Source of the DNA: Ruminococcus sp.
GTDB taxonomy: Bacteria; Bacillota; Clostridia; Oscillospirales; Ruminococcaceae
Reading direction: 5' to 3'
Assembly (NCBI RefSeq): GCF_024692365.1
Contig: NZ_JAILMR010000036.1
Coordinates: 36,922-100,921 of the forward strand
DNA: 64,000 nucleotides
Shown here: positions 45,198-53,592 of the stretch, piece by piece
Layout: each line of letters starts with the position of its first letter
How positions within the stretch are numbered: position 1 is the stretch's first letter
The notes under the pieces: generated by a model
Seen by the model: only the letters and a program-made list of their open reading frames with translations
Told to the model about the DNA's origin: nothing
Databases searched by the model: none
Translations under genes and position numbers: made by a program

Positions 45198-47318
45198 ATG
45201 GGCAAGAAAAACAAAACCGTTGATACTCAGCCGAACCGTAAGATCAAGGCTGTTGTCGATATGATGTTCGACGATATATCATATTCCGATGAAGTTAACG
45301 AAGCTCAGCCTAAGATAGAAGCTGCACTTAATACCGAATTTGACAAGATAAAAGCGGACAAACATGAGGATGAAGCACTCGAAGAAATGCTTGAAAAATA
45401 CGGAAAACTCTCGCAGATGGCAGAGCTTGCAGGCTATCCCGCAGACATTGCGGATAAATGGCGAAAAGAGGGCGAAGCGCTGGCTCTTCCGACCATAAAA
45501 AGAGAGATACGTAAACAGCGGATAAGGTCATATCTGGTATCGTTTTTTCTGTCAGCAACACTTTTGATGATCTTCTGGCTGATACATGACATTGCAGTGC
45601 GACGCCGTTATGTAGTAGGGGATATAGGATTTATCTCATTCTGGCTTTTGTGCGCGTATATTCCATTCAAATATTATCGCCGAACTGAGAAAGCGGCTGA
45701 GGGAAATAAGTATGACACCGATGCCTATAAATTCCTGCGAAGCCGAAGCGATAAATACACAAAGCGTCTGCTGAATAGTATCGCACTGATGTATGCGATG
45801 ATATTTATAATACTTCTTCTGGAGATATTTTTCTATAATTACATCAACTCAAAACCTGCCGAGTTCAATGAAACTGCTTTCATAAACAGCATCGCTGTTG
45901 AGATACCTGTGTTCCTTGTGTTTAAAAATAATCTCTGTCTGAGGATATTCAGAAAGCGCATAAAAATGCCTGACCAAAAGCAGTACGAAAAGCACACCAG
46001 AGGTATTGCGATTTTTTCTATCGTATACTGGATAGGGTCAACAGTATTCACGATAATGGTAGCCGACAAGGTCATGAATCCGCTGAATATTATCCCCCAT
46101 GTCGGCGTTCTGTTTGCAATTCTGATACTGGTATATGATCTCACCCTGAGAAAAAAGATCACTTATGATAACATTGTGGTGAATAAACTGAGGATTTCAG
46201 TGGTCACTGCTGCCGTTATCGCTGTTGTAGGCTTAACTTTTTTAAAGCGCGAAAGATGGTACACACAGACCTATATCAACTCCGTACCCGTAGTACAGCA
46301 TAACACCCATAAGATCAGCTATGACGAAGAAACAGGCATTTATACCATAACCAAGACCACCGACGATTTCAAGATCCTTCACCTGACCGATATTCACATC
46401 GGCGGAAGTCTGTACTCTTACCAGAAAGATCTGAAAGCGCTTCGTGCCTGCTTTGCCGAGATAGAACACACAAATCCCGACTTTGTGATAGTCACGGGTG
46501 ATATGTGTTTTCCCATGGGTATCATGTCGATGTCGCTGAATAACTCCGCGCCTGTTCAACAGTTTGCGGCTTTTATGCGAAACACTGGAATACCGTGGGC
46601 TTTCACCTACGGCAACCATGATACCGAAAGTATGTCTACCCTGAACAAGAGAGAACTCAGTGAGGTCTATATGTCGCTCTCCTACAAAACTTCGGCAAAT
46701 CTGCTGTACCCTTACGTTCAGCCGGATATTACGGGCAGGAACAATCAGCTTATCGAGATACACAATTCTGACGGTTCGCTGAACACAGGTCTGTTCCTGA
46801 TCGACTCAAACGCCTACACGGACGATGGTTTGAATGCATACGATTTTATCCATGATGATCAGGTCAACTGGTATGCAGATGAAGTCGAGCGCATGAACAA
46901 AGAAGCGGGACACACTGTTAATTCGTTGCTGTTTTTCCATATCCCACTCCAGGAATACAAGACCGCCACTGAACTTTATCTTGAGGGAAGTGACGAGGTT
47001 AAACACTACTTCGGAGAAAACCCGGGCGACCACGGCGGAATAACAAATGACTTTGTATGCTGTTCAGAATATCCCAGCAAGCTGTTCGATACAGCGGTCG
47101 AACTTGGCAGCACAACGGGTATGTTCTGCGGTCACGATCACTACAATAATGCGTCGCTTGAATACAAAGGTATCCGCCTGACCTACGGCATGAGTATCGA
47201 CTATCTCGCCATGCCGGGCATAGCCAATGAAACAAAACAGCGCGGCGCCGAACTGATAACCCTCCACCCCGACAGCACTTGGGATTTAGTGCAGATTCCG
47301 TTGGATACGATATCTTAG
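45198..47318 (+). CDS. Membrane protein with C-terminal calcineurin-like metallophosphoesterase
   Basis: The 706-residue protein has a soluble helical N-terminus (about 1-110), about six to seven membrane helices (110-350) and an extracellular or luminal phosphoesterase (about 390-690). The latter's metal motifs are LTDIHIGG, VTGDMC, YGNHDTES, FFHIP and GHDHYN, all intact. The nearest known type is YvnB/purple-acid-phosphatase-like esterases. ATG 45198 follows AAAGGAAG; an ATG 18 bp upstream would place the ribosome site inside the gene. Substrate unknown. Confidence 0.85.
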   Translation: MGKKNKTVDTQPNRKIKAVVDMMFDDISYSDEVNEAQPKIEAALNTEFDKIKADKHEDEALEEMLEKYGKLSQMAELAGYPADIADKWRKEGEALALPTIKREIRKQRIRSYLVSFFLSATLLMIFWLIHDIAVRRRYVVGDIGFISFWLLCAYIPFKYYRRTEKAAEGNKYDTDAYKFLRSRSDKYTKRLLNSIALMYAMIFIILLLEIFFYNYINSKPAEFNETAFINSIAVEIPVFLVFKNNLCLRIFRKRIKMPDQKQYEKHTRGIAIFSIVYWIGSTVFTIMVADKVMNPLNIIPHVGVLFAILILVYDLTLRKKITYDNIVVNKLRISVVTAAVIAVVGLTFLKRERWYTQTYINSVPVVQHNTHKISYDEETGIYTITKTTDDFKILHLTDIHIGGSLYSYQKDLKALRACFAEIEHTNPDFVIVTGDMCFPMGIMSMSLNNSAPVQQFAAFMRNTGIPWAFTYGNHDTESMSTLNKRELSEVYMSLSYKTSANLLYPYVQPDITGRNNQLIEIHNSDGSLNTGLFLIDSNAYTDDGLNAYDFIHDDQVNWYADEVERMNKEAGHTVNSLLFFHIPLQEYKTATELYLEGSDEVKHYFGENPGDHGGITNDFVCCSEYPSKLFDTAVELGSTTGMFCGHDHYNNASLEYKGIRLTYGMSIDYLAMPGIANETKQRGAELITLHPDSTWDLVQIPLDTIS

Positions 47319-47429
47319 GTAAGGTGGTGCGACTGGATTAAGCGGATAAACAAATGAGGTGAGAACGGTTGGATGTTTGGTGTGTGCAAAATTCGCCCCT
47401 CTCTCCGTTCGGGTCGAGAAATCGGATAA

Positions 47430-47683
47430 CAGCGACTGCGTCGACTGTGGCTGCGCTGTCCGATTTCGGGCGCGGGCAATATTTACGGACAAAGAAAGAG
47501 CGTAGACTTTTGATTGTCTACGCTCGGATTTTTGTGATTGCCCGCGCCTATGGTCGGGAAGTTTGATGTTCTATTTATCGCGTTGTTGTCACGTCGCTTT
47601 TGTGCCTTGACTGAGAGGCTCTGCCCAACAGTCAACTATGTTGACTGTGCGTGCATCCCCGCAAGCCTTTCGCGAAAGGCTTG
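47430..47683. repeat. Stem-loop-dense spacer between 45198-47318 and 47723-48682
   Basis: The 404-bp spacer holds four dyads. First, an imperfect hairpin with ATCGG...ACAGCG and CGCTGTCCGAT arms (about 47430-47466). Second, a 12-bp outer stem GGCGCGGGCAAT/ATTGCCCGCGCC (47469-47480 with 47537-47548) encloses a 10-bp inner hairpin GAGCGTAGAC/GTCTACGCTC (47498-47507 with 47516-47525). Third, ACAGTCAAC/GTTGACTGT (47628-47648). Fourth, a 22-bp perfect palindrome with arms CAAGCCTTTCG/CGAAAGGCTTG (47662-47683). The inner hairpin followed by GGATTTTT may terminate the upstream gene. The rest is unexplained. Confidence 0.6.
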
Positions 47684-47722
47684 AGCCAAAGATCTCTTCC
47701 TTGGCATTCTATCCGACTTATG

Positions 47723-48682
47723 TCATTGTTCCTCAATAGCCCTCAGAATATCACAATACACCTTATGCTTCTCTTTTTCATGAAGTATATCATGGCGCAT
47801 ACCATTATACATCTTCCCTCGGACGTTGGTATAGCCTATCTTTTTCAGCAGGTTAAGTGCTCCGATAAATCTCTTTTTAGAGATGGCACATGGGTCATTT
47901 CTGCCTGAGAAAAATCTTATGGGCATATCGGGATTCTTCGGAGTGTACCCGCCCGAGTATGTCAGCATGGACATTTTCAGCATCTCTTCGTATCCGCTGA
48001 GGGTGAACCTGAACCTGCAAAGAGGGTCATTGTTGTGTTCTATGACTGCATCTCTTTCGCTGTTCGTCCAGGCGTTTTTCAGACCCTCTTTCCTGAATTT
48101 GAATTCATAGTTCACGCCGATGATGAGCAGGTCGGCAAGTTTTGAACGCGCCTTTTTGCCCTCCAGACGTTCAAGTGATCTCAGCATCAGCAGTCCCTGA
48201 CGTATTTTTCGTGACTTCGATGGTGAACCGATAAGGCAGAGTTTATCGATATCCCCATCGTATTTTCTGATATAGCACCTTGCCGCCAGCGAGCCCATGC
48301 TGTGTCCCAGCAGTACGAAAGGAAGGTCGCACCGTTCGCATATTTTTTCGGCGTAGTCCTTGACTTCAAGTGTTATCTCGTGAAGGTCTTCTATCAGCGC
48401 CTGATGACCGCCTTTGTACAGATAGCCCCTGTCCTGCGGGTGATGCACGCTTTCGCCGTGACCGCGGTGGTCGTTGCAGATGGTCAGGTATCCGTTAGCC
48501 GCGAGATATCTCATGAAGGGTGCATACCGCCCTTTATGCTCGTTTTTGCCGTGGACTATCTGCACTATGCCCTTTATGCTTTTCGGGTCGGTGGGTTCTA
48601 TCCTCAGCACTCTCAGCGGAAGTCCGTCAGTGCGGGAGATATGTGTGTAGGTCGTTTCGATTATGTTTATCAGACTGTTCAT
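47723..48682 (-). CDS. Alpha/beta hydrolase (monoacylglycerol lipase/lysophospholipase-like)
   Basis: This 319-residue protein has the serine hydrolase nucleophile elbow GHSMGS (VLLGHSMGSLAAR, about residue 123), oxyanion region VQIVHGKNEHKGRY, and catalytic Asp in FSGRNDPC with His in YNGMRHDIL. It resembles PldB/MGL-type lipases. It is the last gene of the minus-strand unit beginning at 51913 and overlaps the AMP-ligase gene by 4 bp, so it may act as the releasing thioesterase or lipase of that pathway (inference). Confidence 0.85.
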   Translation of the reverse strand: MNSLINIIETTYTHISRTDGLPLRVLRIEPTDPKSIKGIVQIVHGKNEHKGRYAPFMRYLAANGYLTICNDHRGHGESVHHPQDRGYLYKGGHQALIEDLHEITLEVKDYAEKICERCDLPFVLLGHSMGSLAARCYIRKYDGDIDKLCLIGSPSKSRKIRQGLLMLRSLERLEGKKARSKLADLLIIGVNYEFKFRKEGLKNAWTNSERDAVIEHNNDPLCRFRFTLSGYEEMLKMSMLTYSGGYTPKNPDMPIRFFSGRNDPCAISKKRFIGALNLLKKIGYTNVRGKMYNGMRHDILHEKEKHKVYCDILRAIEEQ

Positions 48683-50211
48683 GCGCTGGGTTCATCTCTG
48701 TAAACTTCGGTGCGGATTATTTTTCTTGTTGTGTTTTTCAGGAACGGGTACTTTCTTACAACCAGTTTTGAAAGCTGTTTGTAGGTCGGCTGTTGTCTGT
48801 TGTAGTCATTAAGAATCTCCTGAAGCGCTGTGCGAATTTCTTCATCGCTCATTCCGCCAGTCATATCTGGGTCTGGGTATATGCTTGCGGTCAGCAGATT
48901 TTCTTCGCCTGTAATAACTATCTCGCCGATGAGGTCATTGATCGCAAGGCGGTTCTCGATCTCTTCGGGGGAGATATTCTCGCCGTTTGAAAGTATTATC
49001 AGATTCTTGACTCTGCCGTTTATGAACAGGAATCCGTCCTCATCGATATAGCCCTTGTCGCCTGTGTGAAGCCAGCCGTCTTTGAGGGTTTCTTCCGTTT
49101 CTTTCTCCATTTTGTAGTAGCCTTTCATGACGCTTGTACTGCGGACAAGTATCTCGCCGTTCTCGAATTTTATCTCAACATTGGGCAGAGGTCTGCCGAT
49201 AGAACCGGGCTTATTGTCACCTATTTTGTTAGAACTTATAACAGGTGAACACTCGGACATTCCGTAACCCTCATAGACATCTATGCCGTATTTTGCGAAT
49301 TCGTCGATGTAGTAGGGTTCAAGATGTGCGCCGCCCGTGAATATGTATTTGAGATTTCTGCCGAAGACCTTTTGTGATATAACTTCGGGTGGTATGGATG
49401 GGTCGAGAGTTCTCAGACGCTTATATATGGTCTCCACCATCAGCGGAACCATCAGCATGACATCTGGCTCGAATATGCTCATATTCCTTACCATATGCAT
49501 CAGCGAATCATTTATGCAGAGCACAGCGCCCATCCAGAAACCGTTGAGCCAGTCCATAACAAGGCAGAAGCAGTGGTGAACAGGCAGTACGCTCAGGAAG
49601 ATGAGACCGGGGTCCATATCGTAAAGTATGGCTTCGATATTGGTGTAGAGGTTGCTCTGGGTAAGCATAACTCCCTTGCTTTTGCCTGTGGTTCCGGAGG
49701 TGAAAACTATCATGGAGATATCGTCTTCTTCTGGGGCAGAGGGTTCGTCACTGCCCTCGCCTGCGGCTATCAGGTCTTTGAGGGAGTCTGTGCCGTCGAT
49801 TGCTTCATTGGAGAGGGTCCATATCTTTCTGACCTTTTTGCATTTGTCTTTTATTTCAGCGGCAAGGGAAGCAAACTTCGGGTCAAGAAAAACTCCCGCC
49901 GCATCGGAACGGTCTATAAGGTCTACTATGTCATGGGCGGGCAGTGCGGAATCGAGAGGAACGGAAGTGTTATTGCTGGTCACAACTGACATATAAGCTT
50001 CTATCCATTCAGCCGAATTCGTTCCTACAAGTGCGATATGCCTGTGCTCGAAACCCAGTGCGGCGGCACCCTTTCGCAGTCCGCTGATGACTTCATCAGC
50101 CTGCTTGTAGCTTATCTCTTTTATATCTTTTTTCACCAGCCAGCGTACAGCAGGGCGGTCGGAATAGTTCTGCACACTTCTGTTCCAGAGGGTGTGAATA
50201 GTCTTTTTCAT
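48679..50211 (-). CDS. AMP-dependent acyl/amino-acid ligase (ANL superfamily)
   Basis: This 510-residue adenylating enzyme has A3 VFTSGTTGKSKGV, A5 YEGYGMSECSPV, A7 HTGDKGYIDEDG, A8 GRVKNLIILSNGENISPEEIE and the catalytic lysine in NTTRKIIR. The GENISPEEIE wording is close to fatty-acyl ligases. It probably loads an acyl or amino acid on the carrier protein encoded 14 bp upstream. It is a stand-alone domain, not part of a multidomain NRPS. Confidence 0.9.
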   Translation of the reverse strand: MKKTIHTLWNRSVQNYSDRPAVRWLVKKDIKEISYKQADEVISGLRKGAAALGFEHRHIALVGTNSAEWIEAYMSVVTSNNTSVPLDSALPAHDIVDLIDRSDAAGVFLDPKFASLAAEIKDKCKKVRKIWTLSNEAIDGTDSLKDLIAAGEGSDEPSAPEEDDISMIVFTSGTTGKSKGVMLTQSNLYTNIEAILYDMDPGLIFLSVLPVHHCFCLVMDWLNGFWMGAVLCINDSLMHMVRNMSIFEPDVMLMVPLMVETIYKRLRTLDPSIPPEVISQKVFGRNLKYIFTGGAHLEPYYIDEFAKYGIDVYEGYGMSECSPVISSNKIGDNKPGSIGRPLPNVEIKFENGEILVRSTSVMKGYYKMEKETEETLKDGWLHTGDKGYIDEDGFLFINGRVKNLIILSNGENISPEEIENRLAINDLIGEIVITGEENLLTASIYPDPDMTGGMSDEEIRTALQEILNDYNRQQPTYKQLSKLVVRKYPFLKNTTRKIIRTEVYRDEPSA

Positions 50212-50225
50212 GCCATCACCCCGAA

Positions 50226-50465
50226 TCAGCCGATATGTTCGTTCAGCAGACCGATAGCGTCGCCGACAGTGCGTAGATTGCTGAGTTTCTGCTCGTCCTC
50301 TTCAAGATCGAACTCTATATCGAACTCGTCTTCCAGGTCGCCCAGGAATGTCATAAGGTCAAGTGAACTCAGACCCAGATCTTCACGTATAGCCATTTCA
50401 TGTGTTATCTCACCAACGTTGCCCTTGCAGTAGCGTGCAGCGATCTCTTTGAACTTTTCTTCCAT
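50226..50465 (-). CDS. Acyl/peptidyl carrier protein
   Basis: This 79-residue carrier protein has the phosphopantetheine site DLGLSSLDLM (Ser34) and acidic helix II (GDLEDEFDIEFDLEEDE). It stands between the condensation-domain gene and the AMP ligase in one direction and is therefore a pathway-dedicated carrier, not the fatty-acid ACP. GAAAGGAG precedes the ATG. Confidence 0.92.
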   Translation of the reverse strand: MEEKFKEIAARYCKGNVGEITHEMAIREDLGLSSLDLMTFLGDLEDEFDIEFDLEEDEQKLSNLRTVGDAIGLLNEHIG

Positions 50466-50524
50466 AATTAAACTCCTTTCGGGGGTATCCCCATTCTATA
50501 TAAACTTTCTTTTGTCTTTAGGTA

Positions 50525-51913
50525 CTATACCATATCGATTATCTCTGAGATAGTTCTGCCGGGGTCTTCTATGCCCCTGAACAGTATACGCATCATGTAG
50601 TAGTACATCAGTTCAGCGTCCTTTTCGGTAAGGCAGGCTGTCTGATAATGGTATGAGAAATTCAGCTTTCTGTCAGGCAGATGTGACACTGTCAGGTACA
50701 TCTTCTTTGTAGCCGCGCCGTTTGCGAACCACTTTACATAAAGGGGAAGCTTCTGCGCATTCGGGTCGAGATCCTGATTAGTCATGGGGGGCTGATAAGT
50801 GAGATAAACGCTGACGTAGGTGGTATCATCGGGAGTGTTGTAGCGCTTCTTCATCTCATCGCGGATAAACTGGGGGTCATAGCCGCTGTGCATATATATG
50901 CGGTTCTGGTGGTTCTGTATCATACGCGCCGCATCGATGAATGTGGTATCCCCGGAGATAACTGTTCGGCAGGGGAAGCAGAGAGTTCTGCTGCCGCCCG
51001 ATGTCAGTTCATCATGGGTCGAACGTCTTGAAATGAAATTCTCTACCGTGATATCTTCCTGACCGCCGTTCACCTTTGAAAGATAGGTGCGTATCACAAG
51101 CAGTATCAGGTTGGTTGGGGATATCTGATTGTGCAGGCAGAAGTTTATCGCACGCTGCATACTGTCAACTTCAAGCTGATAATCCTTTACTGCCACAAAA
51201 AGTTCCTTGCGCTCGATATCAGCCGCGCGGAGATTGGGGTCGCCGTGCTTTCTGCGGGCTTCTTCAAGTACGGAGGTTCCCTGTATATCCGAATACAGCG
51301 GTTCACCGAGAGTATCAAGTTCTTCGTCCCAGAAACGCTTTGCCTTTGCGTGACGCTTCTCGTTGGCAGCCTTTTCGAGGTCGGTGGTGAGGACTTTTTC
51401 AAAGTCGGCAAGGGGAGCAGGTTCTTCTTCACCATATTTCAGGTGCTTGTAAAGATCCATGATATCCGTTGCCATAACAGCCACGCCCACCGAATCATTC
51501 AGCCTGTGATCCATATGCACGAAGAAACCGGTGTAACCCTCGGGCAGCATGACGATGCGGAATTCGCACATGGGGATATCGTCGCCGTCGAAAGTTTCAT
51601 AAGCCCAGTTCTGCATGATGTTGTCAGCATCGGGGAGGGTCATATCCCTCAGGTCGTATTCCTTTATCTCCTCGGGCTGATAGTCGGCTATGTACTGCTG
51701 TATCTCGCCGTTTTTGTCGGGCTTGGTGAAGCGAAGTCTCAGGCAGGCGTACCTCTGCTTTTCAAGCTCGATGCATTGTTTCAGCATATCAGTATCGATA
51801 TCAGCGCTGAAAGCCGCCACTATGCTAAGCCCCGACACCTGTTGTGTGCCGTATTCTTTTATCCACCGATAGTGCATTTTCTGCGCGGCGGTCAGTTCGT
51901 ATCTCTTTTCCAT
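50525..51913 (-). CDS. Stand-alone condensation-domain acyltransferase (NRPS C / PapA-like)
   Basis: The 462-residue protein has the chloramphenicol-acetyltransferase-like fold of condensation domains. Where HHxxxDG is expected, it reads HMDHRLNDSVG: the second His (136) and Asp (140) are kept, the first His is Asp135 and Gly is Ser141, with another His at 133. The late motif FPCRTVISGD (NRPS C5-like) is recognisable. It begins the unit with carrier protein, ligase and hydrolase and is preceded by a consensus promoter. Product unknown. Confidence 0.8.
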   Translation of the reverse strand: MEKRYELTAAQKMHYRWIKEYGTQQVSGLSIVAAFSADIDTDMLKQCIELEKQRYACLRLRFTKPDKNGEIQQYIADYQPEEIKEYDLRDMTLPDADNIMQNWAYETFDGDDIPMCEFRIVMLPEGYTGFFVHMDHRLNDSVGVAVMATDIMDLYKHLKYGEEEPAPLADFEKVLTTDLEKAANEKRHAKAKRFWDEELDTLGEPLYSDIQGTSVLEEARRKHGDPNLRAADIERKELFVAVKDYQLEVDSMQRAINFCLHNQISPTNLILLVIRTYLSKVNGGQEDITVENFISRRSTHDELTSGGSRTLCFPCRTVISGDTTFIDAARMIQNHQNRIYMHSGYDPQFIRDEMKKRYNTPDDTTYVSVYLTYQPPMTNQDLDPNAQKLPLYVKWFANGAATKKMYLTVSHLPDRKLNFSYHYQTACLTEKDAELMYYYMMRILFRGIEDPGRTISEIIDMV

Positions 51914-51962
51914 ATAGTTCCTCCCGACTGTTTATTTACAGTGCTTTTGCTTTGTGTTCATA

Positions 51963-51991
51963 ATTATACACCTAACTATTGACTTTGTCAA
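51963..51991 (-). promoter_or_regulatory. Promoter of the condensation/carrier/ligase/hydrolase unit
   Basis: On the minus strand TTGACA (51986-51991), 17 bp, TATAAT (51963-51968). The TTGACAAAGTCAA around the -35 is a dyad that may be an operator. Confidence 0.85.
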
Positions 51992-52117
51992 TTATTAACA
52001 ATGCTAAATATCATATTGTGTAACAAATTATTTTTGGTATATACATATATTGTCTGGAAGTATATGGAAGAACCAGTCCAAGAAGTGGTTTCATAAACTG
52101 CATTAAGGCATGACAAA

Positions 52118-52143
52118 AGCGGCTAAGATCGATCTTAGCCGCT
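52118..52143 (-). terminator. 26-bp perfect palindrome, terminator of the secreted-protein gene
   Basis: AGCGGCTAAGATC (52118-52130) is followed directly by its exact reverse complement (52131-52143); TTTTG follows on the minus strand. It lies 40 bp beyond the stop at 52183. Remaining bases of the 51914-52182 spacer are AT-rich with no other signal. Confidence 0.7.
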
Positions 52144-52182
52144 GGTTGGTTTTAGTTTAGATTGAGTATACTACTTGTTAAT

Positions 52183-53121
52183 TTATTTTAAATAGAAATC
52201 CCAGTCAAAATCATCAGGTGTTGCGTTTTTAAGGGTCAGAATGAACATTACGCTGTCAGTGTCTTCGGGGGAGTAGGTTATGCCGCCGAGACTTATGCTG
52301 CTGTAATAGTTTATAACATTATAACCGAATGCATAAACTCCGCTTTTCAGGATAAATTGAGCCGTTCTCTTATCTGCTACATCGTCCTTGTTTACGGTAT
52401 ATATGATGCTTGTGTAGTCGGTGTCGTCAATATTTGTATGAACGGTCGTTTTACCGGTTTCAACCTTGCCGTTCACGATGAATTCTTCGCTGACTGCATT
52501 GCCTTCGTAATCGCTGTCAGTCTTTGCTGTAACTGTTGCGGTGTATCTGCCTGCTTCGGTCGGGAAGTCGGAAGTGCCTGTGGTTTCGCCCTGCTTGATG
52601 TACTCAACATCATAAGCGTCAGCATCGATCTCTGTGTCGTCAAGGGCTACGGAAACTGAACCGTTATCGGTGTCAACAGTTACTTCGGCATTGTCTATGT
52701 TTGTTATGTTGCGAACTTCTTCTACATAGTAAATGAATTCATATACAAATCCGTAATATCCCGGATATTTTTGACTTGTGACCTCATTGAATTCTCTTTT
52801 TACGATAACATAATCTTTATCAGCTATCCAATCAACGTCCTGATCTTCGGAATCATATTTGAAAACTACTTCGTCAGTTGCATTATCGATTATGGTGAAG
52901 AAATTACCGTATACTTCATTGTATTCTTCGTTCTTATCAAAATCTCTGTATACCGTATTGCCTTTTTTGATTTCTGAAACGTCATACGTATAAAGATTAT
53001 AAGCGTCATAATCTTCCGCACTTGCCGTGATCGCTGTGCCTTTTGTCAGAAACGCAGGTGCTGCAAGTACCAGTGCCAGCATAGCTGCTGCCAGTCTTTT
53101 GATGGTGTTTGTCTTATTCAT
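52183..53121 (-). CDS. Secreted protein of unknown function with Ig-like repeat
   Basis: This 312-residue protein has a clear signal peptide (IKRLAAAMLALVLAAPAF, cleavage near TASAED). The mature part is acidic, Asp/Tyr/Val-rich and beta-like, with a segment like bacterial Ig-type repeats (TEAGRYTATVTAKTDSDYEG, about 190-210). No catalytic motif, anchor or dockerin is visible. AAAGGAG precedes the ATG, and a duplicated AT-rich block upstream holds two possible -10 boxes. Confidence 0.75.
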   Translation of the reverse strand: MNKTNTIKRLAAAMLALVLAAPAFLTKGTAITASAEDYDAYNLYTYDVSEIKKGNTVYRDFDKNEEYNEVYGNFFTIIDNATDEVVFKYDSEDQDVDWIADKDYVIVKREFNEVTSQKYPGYYGFVYEFIYYVEEVRNITNIDNAEVTVDTDNGSVSVALDDTEIDADAYDVEYIKQGETTGTSDFPTEAGRYTATVTAKTDSDYEGNAVSEEFIVNGKVETGKTTVHTNIDDTDYTSIIYTVNKDDVADKRTAQFILKSGVYAFGYNVINYYSSISLGGITYSPEDTDSVMFILTLKNATPDDFDWDFYLK

Positions 53122-53139
53122 TTTACGATTCTCCTTTTA

Positions 53140-53183
53140 TAAATTATATATTCCCAAAAGCTAAATTATATATTCCCAAAAGC
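53140..53183. repeat. Perfect 22-bp tandem duplication upstream of the secreted-protein gene
   Basis: Bases 53140-53161 are repeated exactly in 53162-53183. On the minus strand each copy reads GCTTTTGGGAATATATAATT followed by TA, so each contains a TATAAT. The duplication thus doubles the likely -10 region. Confidence 0.8.
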
Positions 53184-53214
53184 GCACCACTTGGGTGATG
53201 TTGCAAAGTGCGCT
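53181..53214. terminator. Hairpin between the 107-residue gene and the secreted-protein gene
   Basis: AGCGCAC (53181-53187) pairs with GTGCGCT (53208-53214). On the minus strand it is followed by TTTTGGG, so it could end transcription of the unit 56927-53269. Confidence 0.55.
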
Positions 53215-53268
53215 TCTACTAACTGTAAATATCTGCCATATTCCCGAAGGGACGGCTGAATTTATATA

Positions 53269-53592
53269 TTATTCCTCGTCGGTATCCAGACCGCAGTTGA
53301 GTATCATATTGTACGCCGCGTTTGCCTGCTGGCTTTCCTTGCGTTCGCGCCATGCGTCTATCTCGCTTTTTATCGCAAGCATTTCATCGACTATCAGTTC
53401 GGTCTTTTCGGGGCGGACGTAGTTCACATACCAGGTCATGCGCTGGATACCTTTGGGACTGCCGATGTACTTTGCTATCTCATCTGCAAATTCAGTGGGG
53501 TAGCCCAGTTCTGAAAGGGCGTGCCTGAGTTCATCGCGGGCATCTGCCCACTGACTGCGGCTGTCGGATTCGCTGAAAAAATCTCCGCTCAT
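53269..53592 (-). CDS. Small helical hypothetical protein
   Basis: This 107-residue acidic, mostly helical protein (SQWADARDELRHALSELGYP; EMLAIKSEIDAWRERKESQQ) has no signal peptide or membrane helix. The ATG at 53592 overlaps the aminopeptidase stop as ATGA, so the two are probably translated together. I do not recognise a family. Confidence 0.65.
   Translation of the reverse strand: MSGDFFSESDSRSQWADARDELRHALSELGYPTEFADEIAKYIGSPKGIQRMTWYVNYVRPEKTELIVDEMLAIKSEIDAWRERKESQQANAAYNMILNCGLDTDEE

Noticed and set aside
47319..47722. CRISPR array or tRNA in the stem-loop-rich spacer
   Set aside because: No regularly spaced direct repeats and no cloverleaf with conserved T-loop bases; the dyads differ from each other.
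47723..51913. dlt (D-alanylation of teichoic acids) operon
   Set aside because: Ligase and carrier protein are present but the MBOAT DltB and DltD are missing; a condensation-domain protein and an alpha/beta hydrolase occur instead.
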